Below, in pieces: positions 35,214 through 45,707 of a DNA stretch of 64,000 bases. Position numbers and translations under genes: made by a program. Where the stretch lies: positions 18,096 through 82,095 of the forward strand of contig DATCBD010000058.1 in assembly GCA_036512155.1 (NCBI GenBank), written 5' to 3'. This DNA comes from Palsa-739 sp036512155. Lineage in GTDB: Bacteria; Actinomycetota; Thermoleophilia; Gaiellales; Gaiellaceae. The notes below the pieces were generated by a model. That model did no database searches. It was given only the letters and a program-made list of their open reading frames with translations, and was not told where the DNA came from. The stretch's first letter is position 1. Every line of letters starts with the position of its first letter.

Positions 35214-36270
35214 CGTTGGGCGATCTTACGAGCCGGCGAGGACGAGCTTCAGCTCTGCCCTACCTCCGCGCGCTCGGTTAGCGCGTCCACTTCGCCGTCG
35301 GAGAGCGGGAAGTGGCACGCCGCCTCGTCGCCCGGGCCCTTCGACTCGAGCGGCGGCTCCACCTCCGAGCAGATCGGTTGCGCCTTCCAGCAGCGGGTGT
35401 GGAAGCGGCACGCCGGCGGGGGGGCCACCGGGCTCGGCACGTCGCCCTGGAGCACAACCCGCCGCCGGCCGCGGCCCGCGCTCGCCTTCGGCGCCGGCAC
35501 TGCCGATAGCAGCGCCCCCGTGTACGGGTGCCGCGGCTGGTCGTAGAGCCGGTCGCCGCTCGCGAGCTCGACGATCTTGCCGAGGTACATGACCGCGATC
35601 CGGTCGCACATGTGACGGACGACCGAGAGATCGTGCGCGATGAACACGAGCGTCAAGCCCATCTCGTCACGCAGTTCCTGGAGCAGGTTCAGCACCTGCG
35701 CCTGGATGGAGACGTCGAGCGCCGATACCGGCTCGTCGGCGACGATCAGCTTCGGCCGCAACACGATCGCGCGTGCGATCCCGATCCGCTGCCGCTGCCC
35801 GCCGGAGAACTCGTGCGGATACCGGTTGAAGTGCTCCGGATTGAGCCCGACGCGCTCCATCACCTCGCGCACGCGTGTGCGCCGCTCGTTGCGGTCGCCG
35901 ATACCGAGCAGGCGCAACGGCTCGCCGATGATCGTGCCGATCGACCGGCGCGGATTCAGCGACGCGTATGGATCCTGGAAGATCATCTGCACGTCGCGGC
36001 GCAACGGCCTGATCTTGCGCTCCGGCCACGTGCTGATGTCCTGGCCGTCGTACACGACCTGGCCGCTCGTCGGCGTGAGCAACCGCGTCACGAGCCGTGC
36101 CGTCGTCGACTTGCCGCAGCCGCTCTCGCCGACGAGGCCGAACGTCTCGCCGCGGCGCACGTCGAACGAGATGCCGTCGACGGCGTGCACGCGCGCGACC
36201 TCGCGCTGGAGGAGCCCTTTGCGGATCGGGAAGTGCTTGACGAGGTCGCGGACGACGAGGAGGTTCTCGT

Positions 36271-37287
<1,017 letters not shown>

Positions 37288-37291
37288 CGAC

Positions 37292-38254
37292 TTACCCGTA
37301 CGTCACGCGTGGGTCGAGGAACGCGTACAGGATGTCGACGACGAGGTTCGCGAAGACGATGAAGAACGCACCGAACAGAACGGTGCCCTGGATGGCCGGC
37401 AGGTCAGCATTCACGATCGCGTCGTAGGCGTAGCGGCCGATGCCGGGGATGTTGAAGACGATCTCGGTGAGGATGGCGCCGCCGAGCAGCAGCCCGATGT
37501 CCATGCCCGCCATCGTCACGATCGGCGTCAGGGCCGCGCGCAGACCGTGTTTCGTGATCACGACCGACTCGCGCAGCCCCTTCGCGCGCGCCGTCCGGAT
37601 GTAGTCCTCGTGCATCACCTCGATGAGGTTGCCGCGCGTCATGCGGGCGTAGAACGCGGCGAACGCCGCGGCGAGCGTCAGCCAGGCAAGGATCAACGAG
37701 TTGAACCACGTCCCCGGGTTCTGCGTGATCGGCACGTAGCTGCCGGCCGCCCCCGCCCACTGGAGCACGCCCGTCCCCTGCGCGAAGAGGAAGAGCGAGA
37801 CGAGCCCGAGGAAGTAGACCGGCGCCGAGATGGCCACGAGCGAGCCGCCCATCATGATCCGGTCGAGGAGGCTGCGCGGCTTGATCGCCGAGATGATCCC
37901 GACTGGGATGCCGATGAGCATCCAGGCGACGAAGCCGCCGACCGTGACCGAGATCGTCGCCGGCAGGCGAGAGAAGATCTCCGACTTGACCGATTCGGTG
38001 TTGTAGTACGAGTAGCCCAGGTTGAAGTGCTCGAGCAGGCCCTTGAGGTAGATCCAGTACTGCGTGTAGAAGGGCTTGTCCAGTCCGAGGTTGCGCCGGA
38101 TCTGCTCGATGAGCGCCGGCGTCGCGTTGCGGCCGGCGCGCAGCGCTGCCGGGTCGGCCGAGGGGAAGACGTTGAAGATGACGAACGTCAGGAAGCTGAC
38201 GACGAGCAGGAGCAGGATCGCCCAGAGCGTGCGCCTGACGATGTACGCGCCCAC
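37292..38254 (-). CDS. ABC transporter permease, DppB type (second importer)
   Basis: 320 residues from GTG at 38254; six helices with the OppB start YIVRRTLWAILLLLVVSFLTF and coupling loop EVMHEDYIRTARAKGLRE. 37 bases after the binding-protein gene. Confidence 0.91.
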   Translation of the reverse strand: MGAYIVRRTLWAILLLLVVSFLTFVIFNVFPSADPAALRAGRNATPALIEQIRRNLGLDKPFYTQYWIYLKGLLEHFNLGYSYYNTESVKSEIFSRLPATISVTVGGFVAWMLIGIPVGIISAIKPRSLLDRIMMGGSLVAISAPVYFLGLVSLFLFAQGTGVLQWAGAAGSYVPITQNPGTWFNSLILAWLTLAAAFAAFYARMTRGNLIEVMHEDYIRTARAKGLRESVVITKHGLRAALTPIVTMAGMDIGLLLGGAILTEIVFNIPGIGRYAYDAIVNADLPAIQGTVLFGAFFIVFANLVVDILYAFLDPRVTYG

Positions 38255-38291
38255 CTAGGTTCTCCTGCTCCCACTCGAATACGTCATCTCG

Positions 38292-40025
38292 TTACTTCAC
38301 CGACATGAACGACATGTCCGGCTCTCCGCCGTTCCAGAGCTCGGACGCGTGCGTCACCTTGGTCGAGTACAGCGTGGGCGAGGTCTCCCAGATCCACGGG
38401 ATCGCCGCGGCCGTCTTCGTGATCATGTCGTCGATCTGGCCCCACTCCTTGTAGCGGGTCTCGGGGTTGAGCTCGAGCTCGGCCTTGTCCATCAGCTTGT
38501 TGATGGCAGAATCGTTCAGAAGAGGCCAGTTGCTGTTGTTCGTCGGGATGATGTTCTTCCCGTTGAACGTCGGGTCGAGCAGCGTCTGCGGCTCGTGGAA
38601 GTCGGCAAGCCACCCGACGTTCGGGCAAATGTTCGGCTCGTTCTTCGGCACGTTGCAGAACCGCGTGTACATCGCGGCGTGTTGGACGGAGATCGTCTTC
38701 ACGTTGAAGCCGATCTTCGCCAGGCTGTTCGCCACGACGGCGGCCGTGTTCGACCCCGGAGGCGAGTTGTCCGCGACCTGTGTCACCTGCGGGCCGGAGT
38801 ACTTGCCGGACTTGTAGCCCGCCTTCTTCATCAGCGCCATCGCCTTCGCCACGTCGCCGGAGCCACCCGCGCTCGGGAACGGGTTGAAGTTGAAGCCGCC
38901 GGCCTGGTTGAAGCCGACGCTCCCGAAGTCGGGCGAGATGAAGTGCGTGGCGATCTTGCCGTCGATCGGGCCGCCGCGCGTGAGCCGCAGGGCGTTCCGG
39001 TCGAGGACGTAGGCGACCGCCTGACGGACGAGCAGCTTGTTGAACGGCGGCTTGCGCGTGTTCAGCGCGACGTACCGGCTACCGCTCGTGGCCGTGAACT
39101 CGAGCTCGCTCTTCTGGCTCGAGTTGGAGGTGATCGACTTCAGCTCGGCGGCGGGCGGCGGGAAGTCGCCGTTGACGTCGGCCGAGCCGCTGAGGATCTG
39201 CTTCGTCCCGACGGTCGGGTCGAAGCCCTCCTTGATGACGATCTTGTCGGCGTACGCAGGCCGCCAGCTCGTCTTCGGATTCCAGTTCGGGTTCCGCACG
39301 AGCACGATCTGGCGTCCCGGCGTGTAGCCGGTGATCTTGCCCGCCGCGTTGTTCTGGATCATGTACGGGCCCGTCGCAACCTGCCAGTTGCCGTACGACG
39401 AGGCCGTTCCCTTGTCGTACTTGCGTGCATACGACGCCGGAACCGGAGCGGTCAGGGGCTCCTGGAGCGCGCCTACGAACACACCGCTAGGCTTCCTCAG
39501 CTTGAACACGATCGTGTACTTGTCAGGCGTCTGGATGCCGGAGATGTTCGGCACCTTGTTCTGCGGCGTCGTCGGCGCACCGACGAGATCGCCGAAGTAC
39601 GCGCTGGCGTAACCGTTTGCGACCGCCGAGTCGAAGCCGCGCTCCATGGCGTACTTCACGTCCGCGGAAGTGACCTCGCGGTTGACCGGCGGGCTGAACT
39701 TGATCCCGTGCTTGATGTGCACGGTGACCGTGAGTCCGTTCGCCGACACCGTCGGCATGCTCGCCGCCAGGTCGGGGATCGGCGTCACGCTGTTCGGCTT
39801 GTACGCGAGCAGCGGACGCTGCGTGATGTACGTGATCGCGTACGTGAACTGGTAGTACGCCTGGCCGGGATCGATGTGGTCGACGTCACCGTTCGAGAGC
39901 ATGGTGATCGTCCCGCCCTTCTTGCCCTGCGCGCCGCTCGTGTTCCCGCCGTTGCCGAAGCCTGCTGCGACGAGGACGAGCGCGCCGGCCGCCAGGCCGA
40001 CGAAGACAGCATTTCGCCGTCTCAT
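38292..40025 (-). CDS. Family 5 solute-binding protein (second importer), lipobox cysteine replaced
   Basis: 577 residues; ATG at 40025 has AAGGAGG in the ideal position. Leader MRRRNAVFVGLAAGALVLVAAGFGNGGN: where lipoproteins have AAGC-G, this reads AAGF-G, so lipid attachment is probably lost. SBP_bac_5 motifs follow (GGTITMLSNGDVDHIDPGQ, VHIKHGIKFSPP, SADVKYAMERGFD, VRQAVAYVLDRNAL). Neighbouring mannan genes make an oligosaccharide or a peptide both possible ligands. Confidence 0.91.
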   Translation of the reverse strand: MRRRNAVFVGLAAGALVLVAAGFGNGGNTSGAQGKKGGTITMLSNGDVDHIDPGQAYYQFTYAITYITQRPLLAYKPNSVTPIPDLAASMPTVSANGLTVTVHIKHGIKFSPPVNREVTSADVKYAMERGFDSAVANGYASAYFGDLVGAPTTPQNKVPNISGIQTPDKYTIVFKLRKPSGVFVGALQEPLTAPVPASYARKYDKGTASSYGNWQVATGPYMIQNNAAGKITGYTPGRQIVLVRNPNWNPKTSWRPAYADKIVIKEGFDPTVGTKQILSGSADVNGDFPPPAAELKSITSNSSQKSELEFTATSGSRYVALNTRKPPFNKLLVRQAVAYVLDRNALRLTRGGPIDGKIATHFISPDFGSVGFNQAGGFNFNPFPSAGGSGDVAKAMALMKKAGYKSGKYSGPQVTQVADNSPPGSNTAAVVANSLAKIGFNVKTISVQHAAMYTRFCNVPKNEPNICPNVGWLADFHEPQTLLDPTFNGKNIIPTNNSNWPLLNDSAINKLMDKAELELNPETRYKEWGQIDDMITKTAAAIPWIWETSPTLYSTKVTHASELWNGGEPDMSFMSVK

Positions 40026-40035
40026 ACATCCTCCT

Positions 40036-41007
40036 TCATGTCGTTGTCCGTGGATCGAGCGCGTCGCGGACTCCGTCCCCGAGCAGGTTGAACGCGAGCA
40101 CCGTGAGGAGCAGAGCGCCACCCGGGAATGCGAAGTACCACCACGCTGTGCTGTAGATGGATGTTGCGTCGGCCAGCATTTGCCCCCAGCTCGCACGCGG
40201 CGGTTGTATGCCGACACCGAGATACGAGAGCGCCGCCTCGAGCAGGATGTTCTGGGGAATGATCAATGTCGAGTAGACGACAATCGGCGCTACGAGGTTA
40301 GGAAGGATCTCGCGGAAGATGATCGTCCGGCTGCGGGCCCCGCCTGCGCGCGCCGCCTCGATGAACTCCTTCTCGCGCAGCGAGAGCACCTGGCCGCGGA
40401 TGATGCGGCCGATGTACGTCCAGTTGATGACGACGATGGCGACGATCACCGTGCCGAGCCCGGGATGGATGAGCCCGGCGGCGCAGCCGTTGCCGAGCGA
40501 GCAGGCCGATGCGATGCCGAGCGCGAGCAGCAGGATCGGGAACGCGAGCGTGACGTCGATGAGCCTCGAGATGATGGTGTCGACCCAGCCGCGGAAGTAG
40601 CCCGCGACCATCCCGAGCACCACGCCGATGCCGACGGAGATCGCCGTCGCGAGCAGCGCGACCTCGAGCGACACCTGCGCGCCGTAGAGCACGCGCGAGA
40701 AGACGTCCCTACCGATCTGGTCGACGCCGAAGAGGAAGCTCGACGACGGGCCGGTCGGCGTCCCGAAGCTGTCGAGCCTGTTCGGATACTGCGCGTTCGG
40801 CGGATGGCCGAACGCCGAGCTGATCGGCCCCGCGAAGATCGCCACGAGGACGAGCAGCACGATGAAGCCGAGCGCCACGAACGCGACGCGGTCCCGCTTG
40901 AAGCGAACCCAGAACAGCTGCCACGGCGTGCGGCCGACGATGTCGATCGCGACGAAGTCGGCGGCGCCCTCGCGGTGGAGCTCTTCTTCGTCGCGAACGG
41001 TGCTCAT
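40036..41007 (-). CDS. ABC transporter permease, DppC type (second importer)
   Basis: 323 residues. N-terminal tail, then LFWVRFKRDRVAFVALGFIVLLVLVAIF and the coupling loop LREKEFIEAARAGGARSR. First gene of the importer operon; gene order DppC-SBP-DppB-DppD-DppF is unusual because the C permease precedes the binding protein. Confidence 0.91.
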   Translation of the reverse strand: MSTVRDEEELHREGAADFVAIDIVGRTPWQLFWVRFKRDRVAFVALGFIVLLVLVAIFAGPISSAFGHPPNAQYPNRLDSFGTPTGPSSSFLFGVDQIGRDVFSRVLYGAQVSLEVALLATAISVGIGVVLGMVAGYFRGWVDTIISRLIDVTLAFPILLLALGIASACSLGNGCAAGLIHPGLGTVIVAIVVINWTYIGRIIRGQVLSLREKEFIEAARAGGARSRTIIFREILPNLVAPIVVYSTLIIPQNILLEAALSYLGVGIQPPRASWGQMLADATSIYSTAWWYFAFPGGALLLTVLAFNLLGDGVRDALDPRTTT

Positions 41008-41050
41008 CTGCAGATGACCATTTCCGTCTGGTTGTGGGCCGGAAACAATC

Positions 41051-41065
41051 TTTACGAACCGTAAA
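41051..41065. promoter_or_regulatory. Palindrome TTTACG-AAC-CGTAAA upstream of the second importer
   Basis: Perfect 6+6 inverted repeat, 44 bases before the DppC ATG and overlapping the stop of the gene upstream. Looks like an operator; the half-site TTTACG/CGTAAA resembles sequences in the palindrome at 42861-42881. Confidence 0.5.
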
Positions 41066-41678
41066 CAGGAAGTTCGCGGGAGAGCAGTTGCCGAACCCGT
41101 GTTGTCACGGTGGCGAACCGTATATGGCTCGTCCCTTCTGTGTCGCGGGTAACCACACGCAGCGCGAGCGGCTTCCCCGTTCCGGGGTCGAGGGTCAGCG
41201 TCACCCTCGTCGCCTTCAGCGCGAACGTCAGCGCGTTGTTCGCGAGCGTTACGCCGCGGTGCTGCTGGGCGACGGTGTCGAGCCGGCGGGCGAGCACGCG
41301 CGGGCAGCCGCCGAGCTCCATCAGGACGAGCGGCGAGAGCGAGCGCTCCGCCGTCGATCCGCCCCTCGACACGAGCGTGTGCGGTTGGACGGCGAGGAGG
41401 ATGAACCCGTCGTCGAGCCGAAGCGCCGCTCCCCGGTTACGCCGGCCGCCGGTCTGGAACCAGTCCTGCAGGCACTGGCCGTGCATGACCGGGCCGCCTC
41501 CGATCGAGAACGTGCTGTCGACGAGGCGGTAACGCTGGAGCCACGTCGCCGCGCGCACAGCGGCGAGCGTTGCGCGCGCGGGAGCCGGGAGCGCCGTTCG
41601 CTGCACGAGCCAGCCTGCTCCGAGCACCGCAGCCACGACGGCGCCGGCCACGCCCAGAGTTACCCCTCTCGCCTTCAC
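41052..41678 (-). CDS. Membrane-anchored protein of unknown function
   Basis: 208 residues from GTG at 41678, overlapping the mannosyltransferase stop by four bases. One N-terminal hydrophobic segment (VTLGVAGAVVAAVLGAGWLV) anchors or exports a ~185-residue domain with CLQDWFQTGGRRNRGAALRLDDGFILLAVQPH and LTLDPGTGKPLALRVVTRD. No family recognised. Translational coupling suggests it acts on the same cell-surface glycan or lipid. Confidence 0.65.
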   Translation of the reverse strand: MKARGVTLGVAGAVVAAVLGAGWLVQRTALPAPARATLAAVRAATWLQRYRLVDSTFSIGGGPVMHGQCLQDWFQTGGRRNRGAALRLDDGFILLAVQPHTLVSRGGSTAERSLSPLVLMELGGCPRVLARRLDTVAQQHRGVTLANNALTFALKATRVTLTLDPGTGKPLALRVVTRDTEGTSHIRFATVTTRVRQLLSRELPVYGS

Positions 41679-42832
41679 GGGAAATGGAGCGGCAGCGTCA
41701 CGATCGCAACAGCCAGGAGCGGCAGCGACAGCCCGAGAATCAACCGGTGTGCACGAGGATCGCGGCCGAGCGCGGCCAGCCCCCAGAACGCCGCCGGAGC
41801 CAGCAGACCGAAGCGCCCGACGGAGTCGAACGAGCCGCTGAAGAGCGGCAGGACGACGATGACGAGGCCGGACAGCAACCACGGCCATGTGACGCCCGCG
41901 CGCGCAGCGGCGGCGAGAAGCACGAGGTAGACGACGACGGCGACCACGTCGCGGGCCACCCAGGCGTCGTGCGCGAACGCACGGCCGAGCCCCTCGAACG
42001 CGTGGACGACGCCGAAGGGCGAGAACGCGCGTCCCCAGGCGCGTTGCGCCTGCGACCACGCCATCGGGTCGCCGAGGACCGTGCCGAGGTAGAGCGAGAA
42101 CGACCCGATCGCCGCGACGGGGGCGAGCACGGCCCCGAGGGCGAGGCCGCGGGCCCGAGGTGACAGCGCGTGCCGCTGCTGCCAGGCGAGGACGGCGAGC
42201 GGCAGTGCCACGAAGAGCCCCTCCGGACGCGCGAGCGCGGCCGCGGCCGCACAACCGGCCGCCCACCCCCAGCGCATGCGGAGTGCGGCGAGCGTGGCGA
42301 GCGCGATGAGCGCGAGCACGATGCTCTCCGGGTACATCATCGAGAACGCGTAGCCGAACGGGAACACCGCGAGGTACGCGGTGGCGCGGCGCGCCATCGA
42401 CTCGCCGAACAATGCGTGCGTCAACGCGTAGAACGCGACGAGCGCCACGAGGAAGCCGACGTTCGCGATGACGAGTCCGGCAGTCGCGTACCCGAGGCCC
42501 AACGCGTGCCCTGCTCGAAGCAGGGCCGGGAAGAGCGGGAAGAAGGCCGGATCGCTCTGCCGTCCAGGCACGAGCAGGTAGCCGCTGTCCGCGACAGTGC
42601 GGTACCAGCGGCCGTCCCACGCCTCGAGGGGCCCAAGCGCGTGCGCATGCGCGACGTGGCGGATCCACCCGGACGGGCCGAAGCGATGGACGGCGATCAC
42701 GGTGAGAACGATCACGGCTCGGCCCGCGAGCCACCAGCCGGCGATCCACGCGAGCACGGGCAGGCGACGCACCGAATCCTCGGCGCGTCTGGGCCCTAGC
42801 GGGACAGACCCGGCGTGCTCGAGCGTTGCCAC
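41675..42832 (-). CDS. PIG-V-like mannosyltransferase family membrane protein
   Basis: 385 residues, about ten helices. Signature of GT-C mannosyltransferases of the PIG-V group: LEAWDGRWYRTVADSGY and SDPAFFPLFPALLRAG at about residues 68-105, with the acidic catalytic loop in WDGRW. It would use polyprenyl-phosphate mannose on the outer face of the membrane. Divergent from a GH76 mannanase, which strengthens a mannan theme. Confidence 0.82.
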   Translation of the reverse strand: MATLEHAGSVPLGPRRAEDSVRRLPVLAWIAGWWLAGRAVIVLTVIAVHRFGPSGWIRHVAHAHALGPLEAWDGRWYRTVADSGYLLVPGRQSDPAFFPLFPALLRAGHALGLGYATAGLVIANVGFLVALVAFYALTHALFGESMARRATAYLAVFPFGYAFSMMYPESIVLALIALATLAALRMRWGWAAGCAAAAALARPEGLFVALPLAVLAWQQRHALSPRARGLALGAVLAPVAAIGSFSLYLGTVLGDPMAWSQAQRAWGRAFSPFGVVHAFEGLGRAFAHDAWVARDVVAVVVYLVLLAAAARAGVTWPWLLSGLVIVVLPLFSGSFDSVGRFGLLAPAAFWGLAALGRDPRAHRLILGLSLPLLAVAIVTLPLHFP

Positions 42833-42860
42833 CCGGCATAGTCCTAGTCGTACTTGGCTT

Positions 42861-42881
42861 CGGTAAAACGTTTTCTTACCG
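42861..42881. promoter_or_regulatory. Palindromic operator between mannosyltransferase and GH76 genes
   Basis: Arms CGGTAA (42861-42866) and TTACCG (42876-42881) flank a palindromic AAAACGTTTT (42865-42874), the CG-centred form of LacI-family operators. It lies in the divergent gap. Confidence 0.5.
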
Positions 42882-42936
42882 ACCTTTTACGTTGCTCGAT
42901 TTGTCGGCGGACGCCGCAGAAGGTATTCCTTCCGGC

Positions 42937-44043
42937 GTGCGCAGGCTCACGATTGCCGGCTCGGTGCTGGTTCTCACGCTCGTCCTGGCCCTGCCGGCGG
43001 CAGGCGCACGGTCGGCGTCGAAGACATACCTCTCGTCGGCTCAGCAGGGCGTCGCCGACGTTCGCGCTCATTGGTGGAACGCCTCCGCAGGTTGGTACAA
43101 CGACACATACAACGGCGCGCCCCCGTCGATGCCGCTTGCGCGGCTCTGGAGCGCCTATCCGTTGTTCGAGACGCTCGTCGGGATCGAGCTTGCGCAGCCG
43201 ACCGCGGCGAACAAGGCAGCGTTGGTCTCGTTCGCCAACTCCGCGGCGAAGCTGTACTGGAACCCGAACATCAAGCCGTACGGCGGCTACGGGTATTACC
43301 CCGGCATGGTCGGCTCCCAGGCGAACGTCTACTACGACGACTCCGGCTGGTGGGGCCTCTCGTTCATCGACGCGTACCAAGCGACGCACGATCCGGCGTA
43401 CCTCGCCGATGCGCGGCGCGCGATGCGCTTCATCGTCGGATCGGGCTGGGACTCGAAGCTCGGCGGCGGGACGTGGTGGGACACGTTCCATCACCACAAA
43501 ACGATCGAGCCGCTGGCCGCCGCGATCATGATCGGCACGCGGCTGTACTCGCTCGACAACGACAAGTGGGCGCTCGGCTGGGCACAGAAGATGCTCACGT
43601 GGGCGAACGCGCACTCCTTCAACCAGCAGCAGGGGCTTTATCAGCGGAGCGCGACCGACAACACGGTCATGGACTACGTCCAGGGGCTGATGGTCACGGC
43701 CAACTGGGAGCTGTGCAAGGCGCTGAAGCAGCCGGCGATGTGCACGAAGGCGCAGCAGGTTGCGAGCGCCTCGCTGTCGGTGTTCGGCCAGAACCTCAAC
43801 TGGGCGCCGATGTACGACGTCGTCTATCTCCAGTGGATGCTCGAGTACTACAAGGAGAGCGGCGACGCGCGCTTCTACAACCTCGCCGTGCACAACGCAG
43901 CGCGCGCGCAGTCGCAGGCGCTGAACGAGAGCGGCTACTACCTGAACAACTGGGAAGGCAAGCCGCTCGCCGACGGGCTCGGCGAGGAGGCGTCCAACCT
44001 CGAGCTCTTCGCGTGGTTGGCCGCCTCCCCGTCTCCTTCCTGA
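42937..44043 (+). CDS. GH76 alpha-1,6-mannanase-like secreted enzyme
   Basis: 368 residues from GTG at 42937 (a TTG at 42901 is possible). A signal peptide (VRRLTIAGSVLVLTLVLALPAAGA) precedes an (alpha/alpha)6 barrel. The catalytic Asp pair is visible in YYDDSGWWGLSFIDAY (D134-D135); other family motifs are HWWNASAGWYND, GGGTWWDTFHHHKT and NTVMDYVQGLMVTANWEL. It would cut alpha-1,6-mannan outside the cell, perhaps feeding the adjacent importer. Confidence 0.87.
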   Translation: MRRLTIAGSVLVLTLVLALPAAGARSASKTYLSSAQQGVADVRAHWWNASAGWYNDTYNGAPPSMPLARLWSAYPLFETLVGIELAQPTAANKAALVSFANSAAKLYWNPNIKPYGGYGYYPGMVGSQANVYYDDSGWWGLSFIDAYQATHDPAYLADARRAMRFIVGSGWDSKLGGGTWWDTFHHHKTIEPLAAAIMIGTRLYSLDNDKWALGWAQKMLTWANAHSFNQQQGLYQRSATDNTVMDYVQGLMVTANWELCKALKQPAMCTKAQQVASASLSVFGQNLNWAPMYDVVYLQWMLEYYKESGDARFYNLAVHNAARAQSQALNESGYYLNNWEGKPLADGLGEEASNLELFAWLAASPSPS

Positions 44044-44044
44044 C

Positions 44045-45448
44045 CTAAGCCGACGGCGCAATGTTCTGGTTCATCCGGAACAGGTTCGCCGGGTCGTAGC
44101 GGTCCTTCAGAGCCCGGAGCCGCTCGACCTTCTTCGTGCCGAAGCTCTCCTTCAGCGCGTCGTCGCCGATCTCGGTGGCGAAGTTCAGTGAGATGCCCTC
44201 CGAGATGTGCGGCGCAAGCGCCTTCGAGATGCCCTTGACCCACGCGATGTTCTCGTCGGTCGCCGCCGGGTCCTCCCACATGCCGTTCAGGTGGAAGTTG
44301 AACGGCGCGTTGCGGCCGCTGATCGCTGTGTCGTTCTCACCAATGCGGCCGATGGCACCTCCGCCGTTGAGCAAGACCACCGCGGTGAACGGCGACGGGC
44401 GCGACGCGCCGGCCTCGAGGAACGTGTCGATGACGCTGTCGTCGAGGTCGTCGATGTTGTGCGCCCGCCAGTAGTTCTGCCGGCCGTACGGGTTGGCCGG
44501 ATCGATCAGTGTCTGCACCATCGTGTACGGCATCGGCTGCCAGAGGTCGAACACCGGGCCGAGCGCGCGCAGCGGCTTCATGACCTTCTCCGCCTGGTCG
44601 TGCGCGCCGGCGATCATGCCGAGCACTGCGACGACGTGCTTGCCGTGCCACTCCGCAGGAACGAAGTCGAACGGCGGCGCCGTGACCGACGCAACCGCCC
44701 AGCCGACGTCGTCGCTCTCGTTGCTCAGGTCGCGCCATGCGCGTACGACCTCGGGCCCCTTGTCGGGCGGGAAGGCCGCCAGGCCGCCGTACACGATCGG
44801 CGTGAGCGGGTTGAGCTTGAACTCCATCTCGGTGACGACGCCGAAGTTGCCGCCGCCGCCCTTGAGGCCCCAGAGCAGCTCCTGGTTCTCGTCCTCGGAC
44901 GCGGTGACGATCTCGCCGTCGGCCGTGACGACGTCGGCGCGGAGGACGTTGTCGGCGGCGAAGCCGAACTTCCGCTCGAGCCAACCGCTTCCGGTGCCCG
45001 TCGTGAAGCCGACGATGCCGGTCGTCGTCACCCGCCCGCCCGTCACCCCGAGGCCGAAGGCCTGGGTCTCCCGGTCGAGCTCGCCCCAATTGAGCCCGGC
45101 CTGGGCGCGCACGGTCTTCCGCTGGGGGTCGACCCGGATGCCCCTCATCGCGCGCAGGTCGAGCACGATGCCGTCGTCGACCGAGGAAAAGCCCGCCACG
45201 GAGTGGCCGCCGCCGCGGATGGCCAGCGGGAGGCCGCTCGTTCGCGCCAGGCCGATCCCACGGATGACGTCCGCAGCCCCGGCCGGCCGCAGGATGACCC
45301 GGGGCCGCCGGTCGAACATGCCGTTGAAGACGCCCCGCAGCTCGTCGTAGGCTGGATCCGCCGGCTCGACGATGTCGCCGCGGAAGTCACCCCGCAGCTG
45401 CTCGAGCGCGTCCGCCTCCAGCGCGGGCGCAGAAGTTGTGCTTGCCAT
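44045..45448 (-). CDS. FAD-linked oxidoreductase of the berberine-bridge type
   Basis: 467 residues; ATG at 45448 has GAGGAGG seven bases upstream. The PCMH-type FAD domain shows LPLAIRGGGHSVAGFSSVDDGIVLDL with the His that covalently holds FAD, then GVTGGRVTTTGIVGFTTGTG where bicovalent members have a Cys; none is here, so single His attachment is expected. C-terminal BBE segment YDPANLFRMNQNI. No signal peptide. Oxidises an alcohol or sugar-like substrate; identity unknown. Confidence 0.9.
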   Translation of the reverse strand: MASTTSAPALEADALEQLRGDFRGDIVEPADPAYDELRGVFNGMFDRRPRVILRPAGAADVIRGIGLARTSGLPLAIRGGGHSVAGFSSVDDGIVLDLRAMRGIRVDPQRKTVRAQAGLNWGELDRETQAFGLGVTGGRVTTTGIVGFTTGTGSGWLERKFGFAADNVLRADVVTADGEIVTASEDENQELLWGLKGGGGNFGVVTEMEFKLNPLTPIVYGGLAAFPPDKGPEVVRAWRDLSNESDDVGWAVASVTAPPFDFVPAEWHGKHVVAVLGMIAGAHDQAEKVMKPLRALGPVFDLWQPMPYTMVQTLIDPANPYGRQNYWRAHNIDDLDDSVIDTFLEAGASRPSPFTAVVLLNGGGAIGRIGENDTAISGRNAPFNFHLNGMWEDPAATDENIAWVKGISKALAPHISEGISLNFATEIGDDALKESFGTKKVERLRALKDRYDPANLFRMNQNIAPSA

Positions 45449-45564
45449 CTGCCTACCTCCTCGTTGCGGTTGTTGCGAGCCTAACCCTCTGATCGCCGAT
45501 TTCAAGACGGGGCGAAGGGGCCTGGACCTTCCGTCGAAACCGGAGATGGGATCGAGGCGTATCC

Positions 45565-45663
45565 ATGGACATGAAGCTCAATCGCCTTCTGCCGGTGCTC
45601 GTCCTCGCTCTCGCCGTGCTCATGCTCGTGAGCGCGTGCGGCGGCAAGGGCGGCGGCTACTAG
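45565..45663 (+). CDS. 32-residue lipoprotein-like peptide
   Basis: Starts MDMKLNRLLPVLVLALAV, runs through a hydrophobic core to the lipobox LVSAC and ends with a short Gly/Lys tail GGKGGGY. It is essentially a lipoprotein signal with ten residues after the Cys. A second ATG two codons in (MKLNRLL) is an equal start. It lies 45 bases before the response regulator on the same strand. May be a small regulatory lipopeptide or a truncated lipoprotein; no family recognised. Confidence 0.55.
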   Translation: MDMKLNRLLPVLVLALAVLMLVSACGGKGGGY

Positions 45664-45707
45664 TCGAGTTCTGAACGGTCCGTGAAATCGCCGGCGGCCC
45701 CCGAGCC

